DNA of 64,000 bases from a gamma proteobacterium symbiont of Stewartia floridana (lineage in GTDB: Bacteria; Pseudomonadota; Gammaproteobacteria; Chromatiales; Chromatiaceae). The stretch lies in contig NAUB01000019.1 in NCBI GenBank assembly GCA_003676145.1, positions 186,001 through 250,000 on the forward strand, given 5' to 3'. Below are positions 17,626-29,133 of this stretch, piece after piece (within the stretch, counting starts at the first letter, position 1; every line of letters begins with the position of its first letter). The translations under genes and the position numbers were made by a program. The notes under the pieces were generated by a model. It was not told the DNA's origin. It ran no database searches and saw nothing but the letters and a program-made list of their open reading frames with translations.

Positions 17626-18807
17626 TTACTTGGCTGCGCAAGCTTCCAGCATCGCCACCGCAGGCAGGGTCTTACCTTCCAGATACTCGAGGAAGGCGCC
17701 ACCGGCAGTTGAGATGTAGGAGACTTTGTCATAGATGTCGTACTTCTGAATGGCCGCGATGGTGTCACCGCCGCCCGCCAGGGAGAAGCCATCTGAATTG
17801 GCGATCGCCATGGAGACGGTCTTGGTACCTTCTCCAAACTGATCGAACTCGAAAACACCTACCGGACCGTTCCAGACGATGGTTCCAGCCTGCTTGATGA
17901 TCTCAGCCAGTTCATTGGCACTGTCGGGACCGATATCGAAAATCATCTCATCATCAGCAACTTCACCGGCAGGCTTGAGTATCGCAGGTTCCTCTTCGGC
18001 AAAGTTCTTGCCGACCACCACATCGCTGGCGATTGGAATATTCGCGCCACGTGCCTTCATCTTCTCGATCAGAGCCTGAGCGGTGGGAACCAGATCGTCT
18101 TCACACAGGGACTTACCCACATTGTGTCCGGTGGCCTTGAGGAAGGTGTTGGCAATACCGCCCCCAACAACCAGCTGATCGACCTTTTCCGACAGGGCTT
18201 CCAGAACCGTCAGCTTGGTTGATACTTTGGAACCACCGACAATTGCCACCATCGGGCGGGCCGGATTGGCCAGCGCCTTGGCCAGGTTGTCCAGCTCATC
18301 GGCGAGCAGCAGGCCGGCACAGGCAACCGGAGCAAACTTGCCGGCACCATGGGTAGAGGCCTGGGCACGATGGGCGGTACCGAAGGCGTCCATGACGTAG
18401 ACATCACACAGGGCTGCATATTTCTGCGCCAGCTCTTCGTTGTCCTTCTTCTCGCCGGCATTGAAACGGACGTTCTCGAGCAGCACAACCTCACCTTCCG
18501 CCACATCAAAACCACCATCCAGATACTCTTTGATGAGACGGACGGTGCCACCCAGTTTGGCAGACATGTCATCGGCAATCGGCGCCATCGAATTCTCTTC
18601 CGAGTAGACACCCTCTTCCGGCCGGCCACGATGTGACATCACCATCACTTTCGCGCCGGCTTTGGCACAGTGCTCGATGGTTGGCATGGAAGCCGTGATA
18701 CGCGCATCCGAAGTTACCTTACCGTCTTTAACAGGCACATTGAGATCAGCGCGGATCAATACGCGCTTGCCGGCAAGATCAAGATCGGTCAGCTTGATAA
18801 ATGACAT
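17626..18807 (-). CDS. pgk: Phosphoglycerate kinase
   Basis: PGK transfers phosphate between 1,3-bisphosphoglycerate and ADP, in glycolysis or in reverse in the Calvin cycle. The 393-residue protein has the signature [20 protein letters not shown], the MSHRGRPEE loop, and the nucleotide-binding GGGDTIAAI near the C-terminus. Length is typical. The gene follows gapA across a 155-base spacer that contains a strong hairpin. A ribosome-binding sequence (AGGAGTC) precedes the start. Confidence 0.97.
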   Translation of the reverse strand: MSFIKLTDLDLAGKRVLIRADLNVPVKDGKVTSDARITASMPTIEHCAKAGAKVMVMSHRGRPEEGVYSEENSMAPIADDMSAKLGGTVRLIKEYLDGGFDVAEGEVVLLENVRFNAGEKKDNEELAQKYAALCDVYVMDAFGTAHRAQASTHGAGKFAPVACAGLLLADELDNLAKALANPARPMVAIVGGSKVSTKLTVLEALSEKVDQLVVGGGIANTFLKATGHNVGKSLCEDDLVPTAQALIEKMKARGANIPIASDVVVGKNFAEEEPAILKPAGEVADDEMIFDIGPDSANELAEIIKQAGTIVWNGPVGVFEFDQFGEGTKTVSMAIANSDGFSLAGGGDTIAAIQKYDIYDKVSYISTAGGAFLEYLEGKTLPAVAMLEACAAK

Positions 18808-18922
18808 AACAGACTCCTGCTTCGATTGTAATTTTAAAATGTGAATTCTGAGTTATGGATTTTGTTGTTACAGATTACAAAGCTGCAAAAAAAATACATA
18901 ACTCATGACTCACGCGATGGCA

Positions 18923-18952
18923 TTACGGGGCAGAATATATCCTGCCCCGTAA
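18923..18952 (-). promoter_or_regulatory. Intercistronic hairpin between gapA and pgk
   Basis: A perfect 11-bp stem (TTACGGGGCAG...CTGCCCCGTAA) with an 8-base loop lies ten bases after the gapA stop codon. It lacks a following U-tract on the minus strand. It is more likely an mRNA-stabilising or processing element, or a partial attenuator, than a full terminator; that reading is inference. Confidence 0.6.
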
Positions 18953-18962
18953 AGATCAGCAC

Positions 18963-19976
<1,014 letters not shown>

Positions 19977-20046
19977 TTATAAATATATAGAATTGTCATT
20001 TATCACTCTTGGCAGGAGGCGCGTATCACGCGCCTCTCAACCATCA

Positions 20047-22035
20047 TTAAGCGGTCACTTCGTTGATCGCAGCGAGAACATTCTCAGCTGTGAAACCGAA
20101 CTCTTTGAACAGTTCGCCGGCAGGTGCCGACTCACCGAAGTGATTGATACCAATGACCTTGCCATTGATACCAACATACTTGTACCAGCCATCGGTCACA
20201 GCGGCTTCCACCGCCACACGAGCGGTTACCGCAGCAGGCAGAACAGACTCTTTATAGGCTGCATCCTGCTCATCGAAGGCTTTGGTGTTGGGCATTGAAA
20301 CGACCCGAACCTGCTTGTCGGATTCGGCTGCCGCCTTGACCGCAAGATCGACCTCGGAACCGGTGGCGATGACGATGGCGTCCGGTGTACCGTCACAATC
20401 GGCAATTACATAGCCACCCTTGGCGATATCGGCGATCTGTGCATCGGTGCGATCCTGATGGGCCAGACCCTGACGGGAGAAGATCAGACAGCTAGGACCG
20501 TCGCTTTTCTCGACCGCCGCTTTCCAGGCCACTGCGGTTTCCACCGCATCACAAGGACGCCAGAGGTCCATGTTCGGCACCATACGCAGGGTTGGGATCT
20601 GTTCGACTGGCTGATGGGTAGGTCCATCCTCACCCAGACCGATGGAGTCGTGAGTATAGACAAAGATTGACTGGATCTTCATCAGTGCCGCCATACGCAG
20701 AGCGTTGCGGGCATACTCGGAGAACATCAGGAAGGTACCGCCGTAAGGGATGAAACCACCGTGCAGCGCGACACCGTTCATGATTGCCGACATACCGAAC
20801 TCACGCACACCGTAAGAGAGGTAGTTACCATCCGCATTGCCGTCGGTGATCGACTTGGAGCCGGACCAGGCAGTCAGATTGGAAGGTGTCAGGTCAGCAG
20901 AACCACCGAGGAATTCCGGCAGCAGAGGACCATAGCCATTGAGGGCATTCTGTGACGCTTTACGCGTCGCCGGGGATTCCGCCTTCTCATTCACCTCAGC
21001 GATGAACTTGGCAGCCTCGGCTTCCCAGTTGTCCGGCAGATCACCGCTCATACGACGGTTGAACTCAGCGGCCAGCTCCGGAAACGCAGACTGATAGGCG
21101 GCAAACTTGTCGTTCCAGCTGGACTCGGCTTCAGCACCGGAGGCCTTTGCGCTCCAGCCTGCATAGATCTCTTCAGGAATCACGAAGGCATCGTGTTCCC
21201 AGCCCAGCTTCTCGCGGGTGGCGACAATCTCATCCGCACCCAATGGGGCGCCGTGACAGTCGTGGCTGCCGGCCAGGTTGGGTGAACCAAAACCGATGGT
21301 GGTCTTGCAGCAGATCAGGCTTGGCTTGTCACCGTCAGCCTTGGCTGCTTCGATCGCCTGGTTGATGGCATCCGCATCATGGCCATCCACATCACGGATC
21401 ACCTGCCAGCCGTAAGATTCGAAACGGGCCGGGGTATCGTCGGTGAACCAGCCTTCGGTCTCGCCGTCGATACTGATTCCGTTGTCGTCCCAGAAGGCGA
21501 CCAGTTTGCCCAGGCCGAGGGTACCGGCCAGTGAGCAGGCTTCGTGGGAGATACCTTCCATCATACAACCGTCGCCCAGGAAGACGTAGGTGTAGTGGTC
21601 GACGATCTCATGTCCAGGCTTGTTGAACTGTGCCGCCAGGGTCTTCTCGGCCAGAGCCATACCAACGCCGTTGGTGATGCCCTGTCCCAGCGGACCGGTT
21701 GTGGTCTCGACGCCAGGCGCATAGCCATACTCCGGGTGACCGGGAGTTTTCGAGTGCAACTGACGGAAATTCTTAAGATCATCGATGCTCAGCTCGTAAC
21801 CTGTAAGGTGAAGCAGCGAATAGATCAGCATCGAACCATGGCCGTTTGACAGAATGAAACGGTCGCGATCAGCCCAATCCGGATTGGCCGGATTGTGGTT
21901 CAGGTGGCTGTTCCACAGTACTTCGGCAATATCTGCCATACCCATGGGCGCACCTGGATGACCTGAATTGGCTTGTTGCACAGCATCCATACTCAGGGCA
22001 CGAATGGCGTTGGCGAGTTCTCTGCGTGAGGACAT
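20047..22035 (-). CDS. tkt: Transketolase
   Basis: Transketolase moves two-carbon ketol units using thiamine diphosphate in the pentose phosphate and Calvin cycles. The 662-residue protein has [17 protein letters not shown], the thiamine motif [31 protein letters not shown] and the C-terminal domain. It is the first gene of the carbon block, with a strong ribosome-binding site (CAGGAGGGG) in front. About 265 bases of gene-free DNA upstream should hold the block's promoter; I could not assign a convincing CbbR site. Confidence 0.97.
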   Translation of the reverse strand: MSSRRELANAIRALSMDAVQQANSGHPGAPMGMADIAEVLWNSHLNHNPANPDWADRDRFILSNGHGSMLIYSLLHLTGYELSIDDLKNFRQLHSKTPGHPEYGYAPGVETTTGPLGQGITNGVGMALAEKTLAAQFNKPGHEIVDHYTYVFLGDGCMMEGISHEACSLAGTLGLGKLVAFWDDNGISIDGETEGWFTDDTPARFESYGWQVIRDVDGHDADAINQAIEAAKADGDKPSLICCKTTIGFGSPNLAGSHDCHGAPLGADEIVATREKLGWEHDAFVIPEEIYAGWSAKASGAEAESSWNDKFAAYQSAFPELAAEFNRRMSGDLPDNWEAEAAKFIAEVNEKAESPATRKASQNALNGYGPLLPEFLGGSADLTPSNLTAWSGSKSITDGNADGNYLSYGVREFGMSAIMNGVALHGGFIPYGGTFLMFSEYARNALRMAALMKIQSIFVYTHDSIGLGEDGPTHQPVEQIPTLRMVPNMDLWRPCDAVETAVAWKAAVEKSDGPSCLIFSRQGLAHQDRTDAQIADIAKGGYVIADCDGTPDAIVIATGSEVDLAVKAAAESDKQVRVVSMPNTKAFDEQDAAYKESVLPAAVTARVAVEAAVTDGWYKYVGINGKVIGINHFGESAPAGELFKEFGFTAENVLAAINEVTA

Positions 22036-22301
22036 TGACCCCTCCTGATTAATTAATGATTTGTTAATCTGTTTCTAAGTCCTTAACGACTTAACTAGGC
22101 GGAAATCCGCTAAATTCTTTGTTTATCGACCCTTGCGTACCTGGTTATGCCGTCCCCTTTTCGCATACGGCAATGGTTAACCCGCTCGGGCAAAGGTCCG
22201 CTATTCTGACCCAAGCAGCAAGCACAGAGCAAAGCAGCGTGCTTTAATGGCCGATAAGCTGGCTTGATGGAATGGGCTACAGCTTTAATTTTTAAGTAAA
22301 T

Positions 22302-22868
22302 TCATGAAGTTGGCTCTTCACGCCACTTAATGGAACAGCCCATACTGGGGATCTGGTCCTGAGGTCCTCGAGCCGTCTCGGCAACCTGCTTCATTGCTTC
22401 AAAGAGGTCACGACGCACATTTGGGTCTGCCGCTTCCTTCTTACTTTCATCCAGTCTGCCCCGATATTGCAGTTTCAGATCGGCGTTGTAGCCAAAGAAA
22501 TCGGGGGTGCATACCGCACCATAGGACTTGGCGACCTGCTGAGTTTCGTCAATCAGGTAGGGAAAGGGAAAACCCAACCGCTCCGAGACCAGCCGCATGT
22601 TCTCGAATGAGTCTTCCGCATAATCGGTGGGATCGTTCGACATAATTGCCACAGAATTCACACCCAGCGCTGCCAACTCCTTGGTATCTCTGATAATTCT
22701 GTCGATCACCGCCTTCACATAGGGGCAGTGGTTACAGATAAACATCACCAGCAGTCCATTCTCTCCGGCGCATTGTTGCAGGGACCAGGTCTTGCCATCA
22801 ACTCCAGGGAGCTGGAAATCCGGGGCCTCTGCATCAAAGTCACAAATCGGTGTCTGTAGGGATACCAT
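22302..22868 (-). CDS. Thioredoxin-fold (AhpC/TSA-like) protein
   Basis: The 188-residue protein has the peroxiredoxin/thioredoxin-like layout: APDFQLPGVDGKTWSLQQ, then a strand and a CNHC motif in FICNHCPYVKAVIDR, and later YGAVCTPDFFGYN with a cis-proline. The CxxC is CNHC, unlike the CGPC of thioredoxin. There is no signal peptide, so it probably acts in the cytoplasm. The ATG at 22868 is preferred to a TTG at 22883. Its substrate is unknown. It diverges from metK. Confidence 0.82.
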   Translation of the reverse strand: MVSLQTPICDFDAEAPDFQLPGVDGKTWSLQQCAGENGLLVMFICNHCPYVKAVIDRIIRDTKELAALGVNSVAIMSNDPTDYAEDSFENMRLVSERLGFPFPYLIDETQQVAKSYGAVCTPDFFGYNADLKLQYRGRLDESKKEAADPNVRRDLFEAMKQVAETARGPQDQIPSMGCSIKWREEPTS

Positions 22869-23025
22869 TATAATTTCGCTCAATACATTGAATTGAATCG
22901 GGGTGGGGCATTATGCAAAAAGCGAGCTGGTGTGTAAAATCCCGTTTCGCTGAGCGTTGGCCGTCGCCCTATAGATGTATCATCAAGTCGGTGGTACCTA
23001 TGACATACAAATAATCAGGAATACC

Positions 23026-24210
23026 ATGAGTAAAGAGTTTATTTTCACCTCGGAATCTGTCTCTGAAGGACATCCGGACAAGGTTGCGGATCAGATATCG
23101 GACGCCATGCTGGATGCGATCCTGGCCCAGGATCCCAATCCGGACCGAGCTCGTGTGGCCTGTGAAACACTGATCAAGACCGGAGCGGTAATCGTTGCCG
23201 GAGAGATCAGCACCGAGGCGTGGATCGACCTGGACGACCTGGTCAGAGAGGTGGTTTGCGATATCGGCTACACCAGTTCCGATGTGGGTTTTGACGGCTC
23301 GACCTGTGCCGTGATGTCACTCATCGGCAAACAGTCGGCCAACATAGCCCAGGGTGTCGACCGGGCTGCCCCGGAAGAACAGGGTGCCGGAGACCAGGGC
23401 ATGATGTTCGGTTATGCGACCAATGAGACCGACGTCTTGATGCCTGCCCCCATCACCTATGCCCAGCGACTGGTGAAACGGCAATCGGAGATCCGTAAGT
23501 CGGGTATCCTGCCCTGGTTGCGCCCGGACGCCAAAAGCCAGGTGACCCTGCAGTATGAAGATGGCAAAGTCTGTGGTATCGGTGCGGTGGTGCTCTCCAC
23601 CCAGCACGATCCGGATATCGACTACAAGCAGCTGCAGGAAGCGGTGATGGAGAACATCATCCAGCCGGTGCTGCCCAAGGAGTGGCTCGACAGATGCCCG
23701 CAGGAGAAGATCCACATCAATCCCACCGGCAGCTTTGTGATCGGTGGACCGGTGGGTGACTGTGGTCTCACCGGACGTAAGATTATCGTCGACACCTATG
23801 GTGGCGCAGCCAGACACGGGGGTGGCGCCTTCTCCGGTAAGGATCCTTCGAAAGTCGACCGCTCTGCCGCCTATGCGGGCCGCTATGTGGCCAAGAACAT
23901 TGTCGCCGCCGGACTCGCCGAGCGCTGTGAAATCCAGATCTCCTACGCGATCGGTGTGGCAGAGCCCACCTCGATCATGGTCGAGACCTTTGGCACCGGT
24001 AAGATCGCGGATGAGGCGATCTCCGCCCTGGTGCGTCAGCACTTCGACCTCAGACCCTACGGCATTCTGAAAATGCTCGATCTGTTGAACAGCGACAAGA
24101 TCAAATACCGTAAAACCGCCGCCTATGGCCACTTTGGCCGTGAGGATGAAGGCTTTACCTGGGAGAATACCGATAAGGCAGAGGCTCTGCGGGCGGACGC
24201 AAAACTTTAG
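23026..24210 (+). CDS. metK: S-adenosylmethionine synthetase
   Basis: MetK makes S-adenosylmethionine from methionine and ATP. The 394-residue protein has [35 protein letters not shown] and the P-loop-like [20 protein letters not shown]. An in-frame start at 22975 is rejected because homology begins at [11 protein letters not shown]. It is the first gene of metK-ahcY-metF, which together run the methyl cycle, with a riboswitch between the first two genes. Confidence 0.97.
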   Translation: MSKEFIFTSESVSEGHPDKVADQISDAMLDAILAQDPNPDRARVACETLIKTGAVIVAGEISTEAWIDLDDLVREVVCDIGYTSSDVGFDGSTCAVMSLIGKQSANIAQGVDRAAPEEQGAGDQGMMFGYATNETDVLMPAPITYAQRLVKRQSEIRKSGILPWLRPDAKSQVTLQYEDGKVCGIGAVVLSTQHDPDIDYKQLQEAVMENIIQPVLPKEWLDRCPQEKIHINPTGSFVIGGPVGDCGLTGRKIIVDTYGGAARHGGGAFSGKDPSKVDRSAAYAGRYVAKNIVAAGLAERCEIQISYAIGVAEPTSIMVETFGTGKIADEAISALVRQHFDLRPYGILKMLDLLNSDKIKYRKTAAYGHFGREDEGFTWENTDKAEALRADAKL

Positions 24211-24227
24211 AACGGAGAGTAGATTCG

Positions 24228-24251
24228 AACCTGAACCCAGTTGTTCAGGTT
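24228..24251 (+). terminator. Hairpin after metK, possible partial terminator
   Basis: AACCTGAAC-CCAGTT-GTTCAGGTT is a perfect 9-bp stem 17 bases after the metK stop, followed by TTATG, which is a weak U-tract. A second stem (ACCCGGCG...CGCCGGGT, 24256-24292) follows at once. These could limit read-through from metK so that ahcY is mainly under the riboswitch; this is inference. Confidence 0.5.
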
Positions 24252-24308
24252 TATGACCCGGCGGCTGATTGTGAACGATTTGGTCGCCGGGTTGACAAAA
24301 GCTTCTAT

Positions 24309-24388
24309 GCCGAGGAGCGCTGCAACGGAATCGATTCCGCCAGGCTCGGCAGGGAAGTTGAAACAACAGACAAACCGCGCTCACTCAC
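24309..24388 (+). promoter_or_regulatory. S-adenosylhomocysteine (SAH) riboswitch
   Basis: The segment carries the characteristic conserved bases of the SAH riboswitch: CCGAGGAGCGCTGC (from 24310), the partner CCAGGCTCGG (24340-24349) that closes the first helix, and CCGCGCTCAC (from 24375), whose GCGCTC can pair with GAGCGC to form the pseudoknot. It lies directly upstream of ahcY, the gene this class usually controls. SAH binding is known to switch expression on, so that SAH hydrolase is made when SAH accumulates. The element ends about 20 bases before the ahcY ribosome-binding site, which suggests translational or combined control. Confidence 0.9.
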
Positions 24389-24409
24389 GATATTCAGGAG
24401 ATGACTACC

Positions 24410-25816
<1,407 letters not shown>

Positions 25817-25853
25817 GCAGTATGGTCTGCCAAACAACTGAGATTGACCGGTA

Positions 25854-25871
25854 GAGAGGAGCAATCCTCTC
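25854..25871 (+). promoter_or_regulatory. GNRA-loop hairpin between ahcY and metF
   Basis: GAGAGGA-GCAA-TCCTCTC forms a perfect 7-bp stem with a GCAA tetraloop. There is no U-tract, so termination is unlikely. A second palindrome, CGTATAA...TTATACG (25891-25907), lies 14 bases before metF and could affect access to its start. Function is unknown. Confidence 0.45.
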
Positions 25872-25920
25872 GGCCTGTGCAATGCTCATGCGTATAACCT
25901 TTATACGGTAATTGCTTGTC

Positions 25921-26769
25921 ATGAACGATCAAACAAAACAACAGATTTTCAGCTTCGAACTCTTTCCGCCGAAGACAGAGAAGGGCATGGAGAACCTGAA
26001 AGCCAATGTACAGCAGCTGCAAAGCCTGAATCCCGCTTTCTTTTCGGTTACCTACGGTGCAGGTGGCTCAACCCAGCAGCGTACCTTCGACACGGTCGAC
26101 TGGCTGGTTGAACAGCAGATCGATGCCGCCCCTCACCTCTCCTGCATTGGTGCGGATCAGGAAGAGATTCTGGAGATACTGGAGCGTTACAAAACCCAGG
26201 GCATCAAGCGGCTGGTGGCGCTGCGTGGCGACCTGCCATCCGGCACCGGTCTCGGGGGCCTGGGTGAGCTGAATCACGCCAACCAACTGGTTGAACTGAT
26301 TCGCCAGCATTTTGCTGACCATTTCCATATTGAAGTGGCTGCCTATCCGGAGTTCCATCCCCAGTCGGCCACGCCGCAACAGGATCTGGAAAATTTCAAA
26401 CGCAAGGTGGAGGCCGGCGCCGACAGCGCCATCACCCAGTATTTCTACAATGCGGATGCCTATTTCAGGTTTCTCGATGAGTGCCAGCGCCTGGCGATTG
26501 AGATTCCCATCGTCCCCGGCATCATGCCGATCACCAATTTCACTCAGCTGGCAAGATTCTCGGATAGTTGCGGGAGCGAAATCCCCCGCTGGCTGAGAAA
26601 ACGTCTGGAGAGTTACGGTGAAGATCTGGACTCGATCCGGGATTACGGCATGGAGGTTGTCAGCGACCTGTGTGAACGTCTGCTGGCTGGTGGGGCGCCA
26701 GGACTCCATTTCTACACCATGAACCGCTCCGCCCAATGTCAGCAGATCTGGCAGACGCTGGGACTATAG
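25921..26769 (+). CDS. metF: 5,10-methylenetetrahydrofolate reductase
   Basis: MetF reduces methylenetetrahydrofolate to 5-methyltetrahydrofolate, the methyl donor for methionine synthesis. The 282-residue protein has SFELFPPKTEKGMENL, VTYGAGGSTQQRTFDTV, LRGDLPSG and PGIMPITNF, all typical of the FAD-dependent bacterial enzyme. The ATG at 25921 is used; no strong ribosome-binding site precedes it. It completes the metK-ahcY-metF cluster, which turns homocysteine back towards methionine and SAM. Confidence 0.96.
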   Translation: MNDQTKQQIFSFELFPPKTEKGMENLKANVQQLQSLNPAFFSVTYGAGGSTQQRTFDTVDWLVEQQIDAAPHLSCIGADQEEILEILERYKTQGIKRLVALRGDLPSGTGLGGLGELNHANQLVELIRQHFADHFHIEVAAYPEFHPQSATPQQDLENFKRKVEAGADSAITQYFYNADAYFRFLDECQRLAIEIPIVPGIMPITNFTQLARFSDSCGSEIPRWLRKRLESYGEDLDSIRDYGMEVVSDLCERLLAGGAPGLHFYTMNRSAQCQQIWQTLGL

Positions 26770-26884
26770 ATTGCCACCACTGCGATCTGGCTGGTTCCAC
26801 CAGCCGATGACTCCGCTACCCGGTTGAGCCTGAGTCCAGACGCTCAGCCGGCTCGCACTGGAACTCGTTGCATCGAGTTTTATC

Positions 26885-26940
26885 GAAGGCTTTTGGTGGG
26901 GCATGGCCCCACCAAATAGCACTTGATCAAGCACCATTCA
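26885..26940. repeat. Short palindromic repeat, family B copy 5
   Basis: GGTGGGGCATGGCCCCACC (8-bp arms, 3-base loop) is followed by CTTGATCAAGCACCATTCA, nearly identical to the tail at 8134. It lies between the convergent metF and acyltransferase genes, about 10 bases from the latter's stop codon. Confidence 0.8.
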
Positions 26941-26950
26941 CCACCAGGGC

Positions 26951-28906
26951 CTATTGATAGCTCGCGCCTCGATTGGTAAATGGCTTCAGTAAGGAGGCCC
27001 AGAGTATCTCAGCGCCCTTGTCATTGAGGTGGTTGTCATCGCTGTAGATCAGTGTGCCATCGATCCGGGTTGCACAGATCGCATCGGTACAAAACAGGGA
27101 TTTTCCATCCAGAAGCGTGTATTCATTTCCCTTCAACAGGTCCATCAATACCTCCTCCTCGATATGCCAGGCATTGATCTTCGACTTCGATACCTGATCG
27201 CTTTTGAACAGGTTTCTGTAACTGAACCAGCCATAATCCGGTATCTGCGAAACAACCACGACCTCACTGTTGCTGGAAATTCCATCAATCGTTCTTACGA
27301 AGGCCTCTTCCAGAATACGCATACGAGTCTTCACTGAACTCAACACCTCTTCCTCACCAGTATGATCATCAACGATCAAGTGATGGGCAGGCTGGTTTTC
27401 ACCATCCCTGATCCAGCCTTTGAGATAGAGTGTCCAGCGGCCGACCAGCACCACCAGATCAGGCTCAATGCCATTGATGTAGTCGAGATACGACGACATG
27501 ATCTCTGTGTTGTTACAGTTCACCGAGTTGGTCAAATCATCGAAGCGTTTTACCCCGAGCAATGGCGGACAACCACCATGGGTAATGTTGAAGATGGTCG
27601 CACCTTCCATGTCCGGCGTGGTGGTGCGCAACATATGCGAGTGTGAGTCTCCCCAGATCACGATCTTATAGCCACCGTCACCGATCTGTTTGCAGCTGGT
27701 GTCGCCCTGTACAACCTCGAAGCCTTCGCAATCCACCAACGCGGGGGCAGGCTCCTTGATATACTCATTGCTCCATTCCGGATGGGCGATCTGCAGGTAA
27801 CTGGGATACAACTCCAAACGCCCAGACAAGCCGACGACGAAGAGCACCGATAAGGCCATCGCGCTGACACCCAGCACCCTTTCCGCTTTTATATTTGACG
27901 TCCTGAATGGCCTTTCAACGTACTTCCAGGAGAGGTATGAGAGAGGAAAAACCAGCATTACCGTCAGCAGCCGGAACGGCTCAGCCTCAAACAGATAGCT
28001 ATATTTCAAAAAAGCGATGATCGGCTGATGCCATAAATAGGCGCTGTATGAGATCAGCCCGATCCCGACTATCGGGCCTAAACCAAGCATCCGGTTTGCC
28101 AGTGTGCCGCTGTTTGCGAAGAGAATCAGCAGAACCGTACCGATCACCGGGATCATGGTATAAAAACTGGGAGTCGGTGTGGTCGCATCGAAACTGAAAA
28201 CCGCGTAACCGATCAGCAACAGACCCAGCAGACTCATACTCTGTTCGATGTGCGGCGAGGATGGCTCTGTTTTCTGATTCAAGTAGAAGGCACAGAAGAC
28301 GCCGAACAGCAGCTCCCAACCTCGTGCGGGCAACAGAAAGAAAGCAGCCCCAGGCGCGTTATAGGCACCCCATTGAGCGATTGCCAGGCTGATCACACAC
28401 ATTACCGCCAGACTGATCAGAATCGGCTTTCTGCCATAGGGCCAGATGGCCATCAAGAACAGCGGGAAAAGTATGTAGTACTGCTCCTCAACCGCCAGAC
28501 TCCAGGTATGCAACAGGGGTTTAAGCTCGGATGCGGTATCGAAATAGCCGCTTTCAAGCCAAAACAGGATATTCGATGAGAAGGTTGCAACACCCAACAG
28601 GCTGTTGGCATACGAGTCGAAATGGCTGGGGGTCAGCAACACCCAGGCGAAAGGCATGCTGCAGAGGGTTACCAGAACCAACGCAGGCAGAATACGCTTG
28701 GAGCGTCGCACATAGAAAGTCTTGATACTGAACCGGCCGGCCTGCAGATCATTGAGAATGATCGATGTAATCAGATAACCGCTGATCACAAAGAATACAT
28801 CAACGCCGACATATCCCCCGCTGAACAGCTCATACCCTGCATGAAAGAAAAGCACAGGGATTACGGCAACGGCTCTTAAGCCATCGATTTCTTTACGGTA
28901 TTGCAA
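26951..28906 (-). CDS. OafA-type O-acyltransferase with C-terminal SGNH domain
   Basis: This 651-residue inner-membrane protein combines an acyltransferase-3 membrane domain (about residues 1-350, some ten membrane helices) with a periplasmic SGNH domain. The membrane part has the catalytic His22 region (IDGLRAVAVIPVLFFHAGY) and GVDVFFVISGYLIT. The SGNH part has the serine block VIWGDSHSHML and the C-terminal Asp/His block DDNHLNDKGAEIL. Such proteins O-acetylate lipopolysaccharide O-antigen or other surface glycans. The acceptor cannot be told; no glycan cluster is nearby. Confidence 0.88.
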   Translation of the reverse strand: MQYRKEIDGLRAVAVIPVLFFHAGYELFSGGYVGVDVFFVISGYLITSIILNDLQAGRFSIKTFYVRRSKRILPALVLVTLCSMPFAWVLLTPSHFDSYANSLLGVATFSSNILFWLESGYFDTASELKPLLHTWSLAVEEQYYILFPLFLMAIWPYGRKPILISLAVMCVISLAIAQWGAYNAPGAAFFLLPARGWELLFGVFCAFYLNQKTEPSSPHIEQSMSLLGLLLIGYAVFSFDATTPTPSFYTMIPVIGTVLLILFANSGTLANRMLGLGPIVGIGLISYSAYLWHQPIIAFLKYSYLFEAEPFRLLTVMLVFPLSYLSWKYVERPFRTSNIKAERVLGVSAMALSVLFVVGLSGRLELYPSYLQIAHPEWSNEYIKEPAPALVDCEGFEVVQGDTSCKQIGDGGYKIVIWGDSHSHMLRTTTPDMEGATIFNITHGGCPPLLGVKRFDDLTNSVNCNNTEIMSSYLDYINGIEPDLVVLVGRWTLYLKGWIRDGENQPAHHLIVDDHTGEEEVLSSVKTRMRILEEAFVRTIDGISSNSEVVVVSQIPDYGWFSYRNLFKSDQVSKSKINAWHIEEEVLMDLLKGNEYTLLDGKSLFCTDAICATRIDGTLIYSDDNHLNDKGAEILWASLLKPFTNRGASYQ

Positions 28907-29133
28907 AATCGATCCCTGATCTTTCAGAAGCCATGGCTTCTGCTACCTCTAAAAAAAATGAATTTCGATCGTTCATTGGGCTACAGCGGGAAATCTACTT
29001 ATCTGAGTCTACCGTACATCGATTTCTACAAAGCGCCAGGTACTATTTCACTGTCACGATGTATCGCCCGGTATTATCTACCAGACAGAGACACGTGAAC
29101 AATGCTTAGACTGAGTCTGGGGAAATAACCGCC

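Noticed and set aside
24221-24250. GGTTCGAATC on the minus strand, resembling a tRNA T-arm
   Set aside because: No matching acceptor stem or anticodon arm is found within the right distance, and the sequence is better explained by the hairpin after metK.
28926-28941. Palindrome AGAAGCCATGGCTTCT near an A-run
   Set aside because: It lies upstream of the acyltransferase start with no gene ending nearby in the direction that would use it as a terminator; an operator role has no further support.
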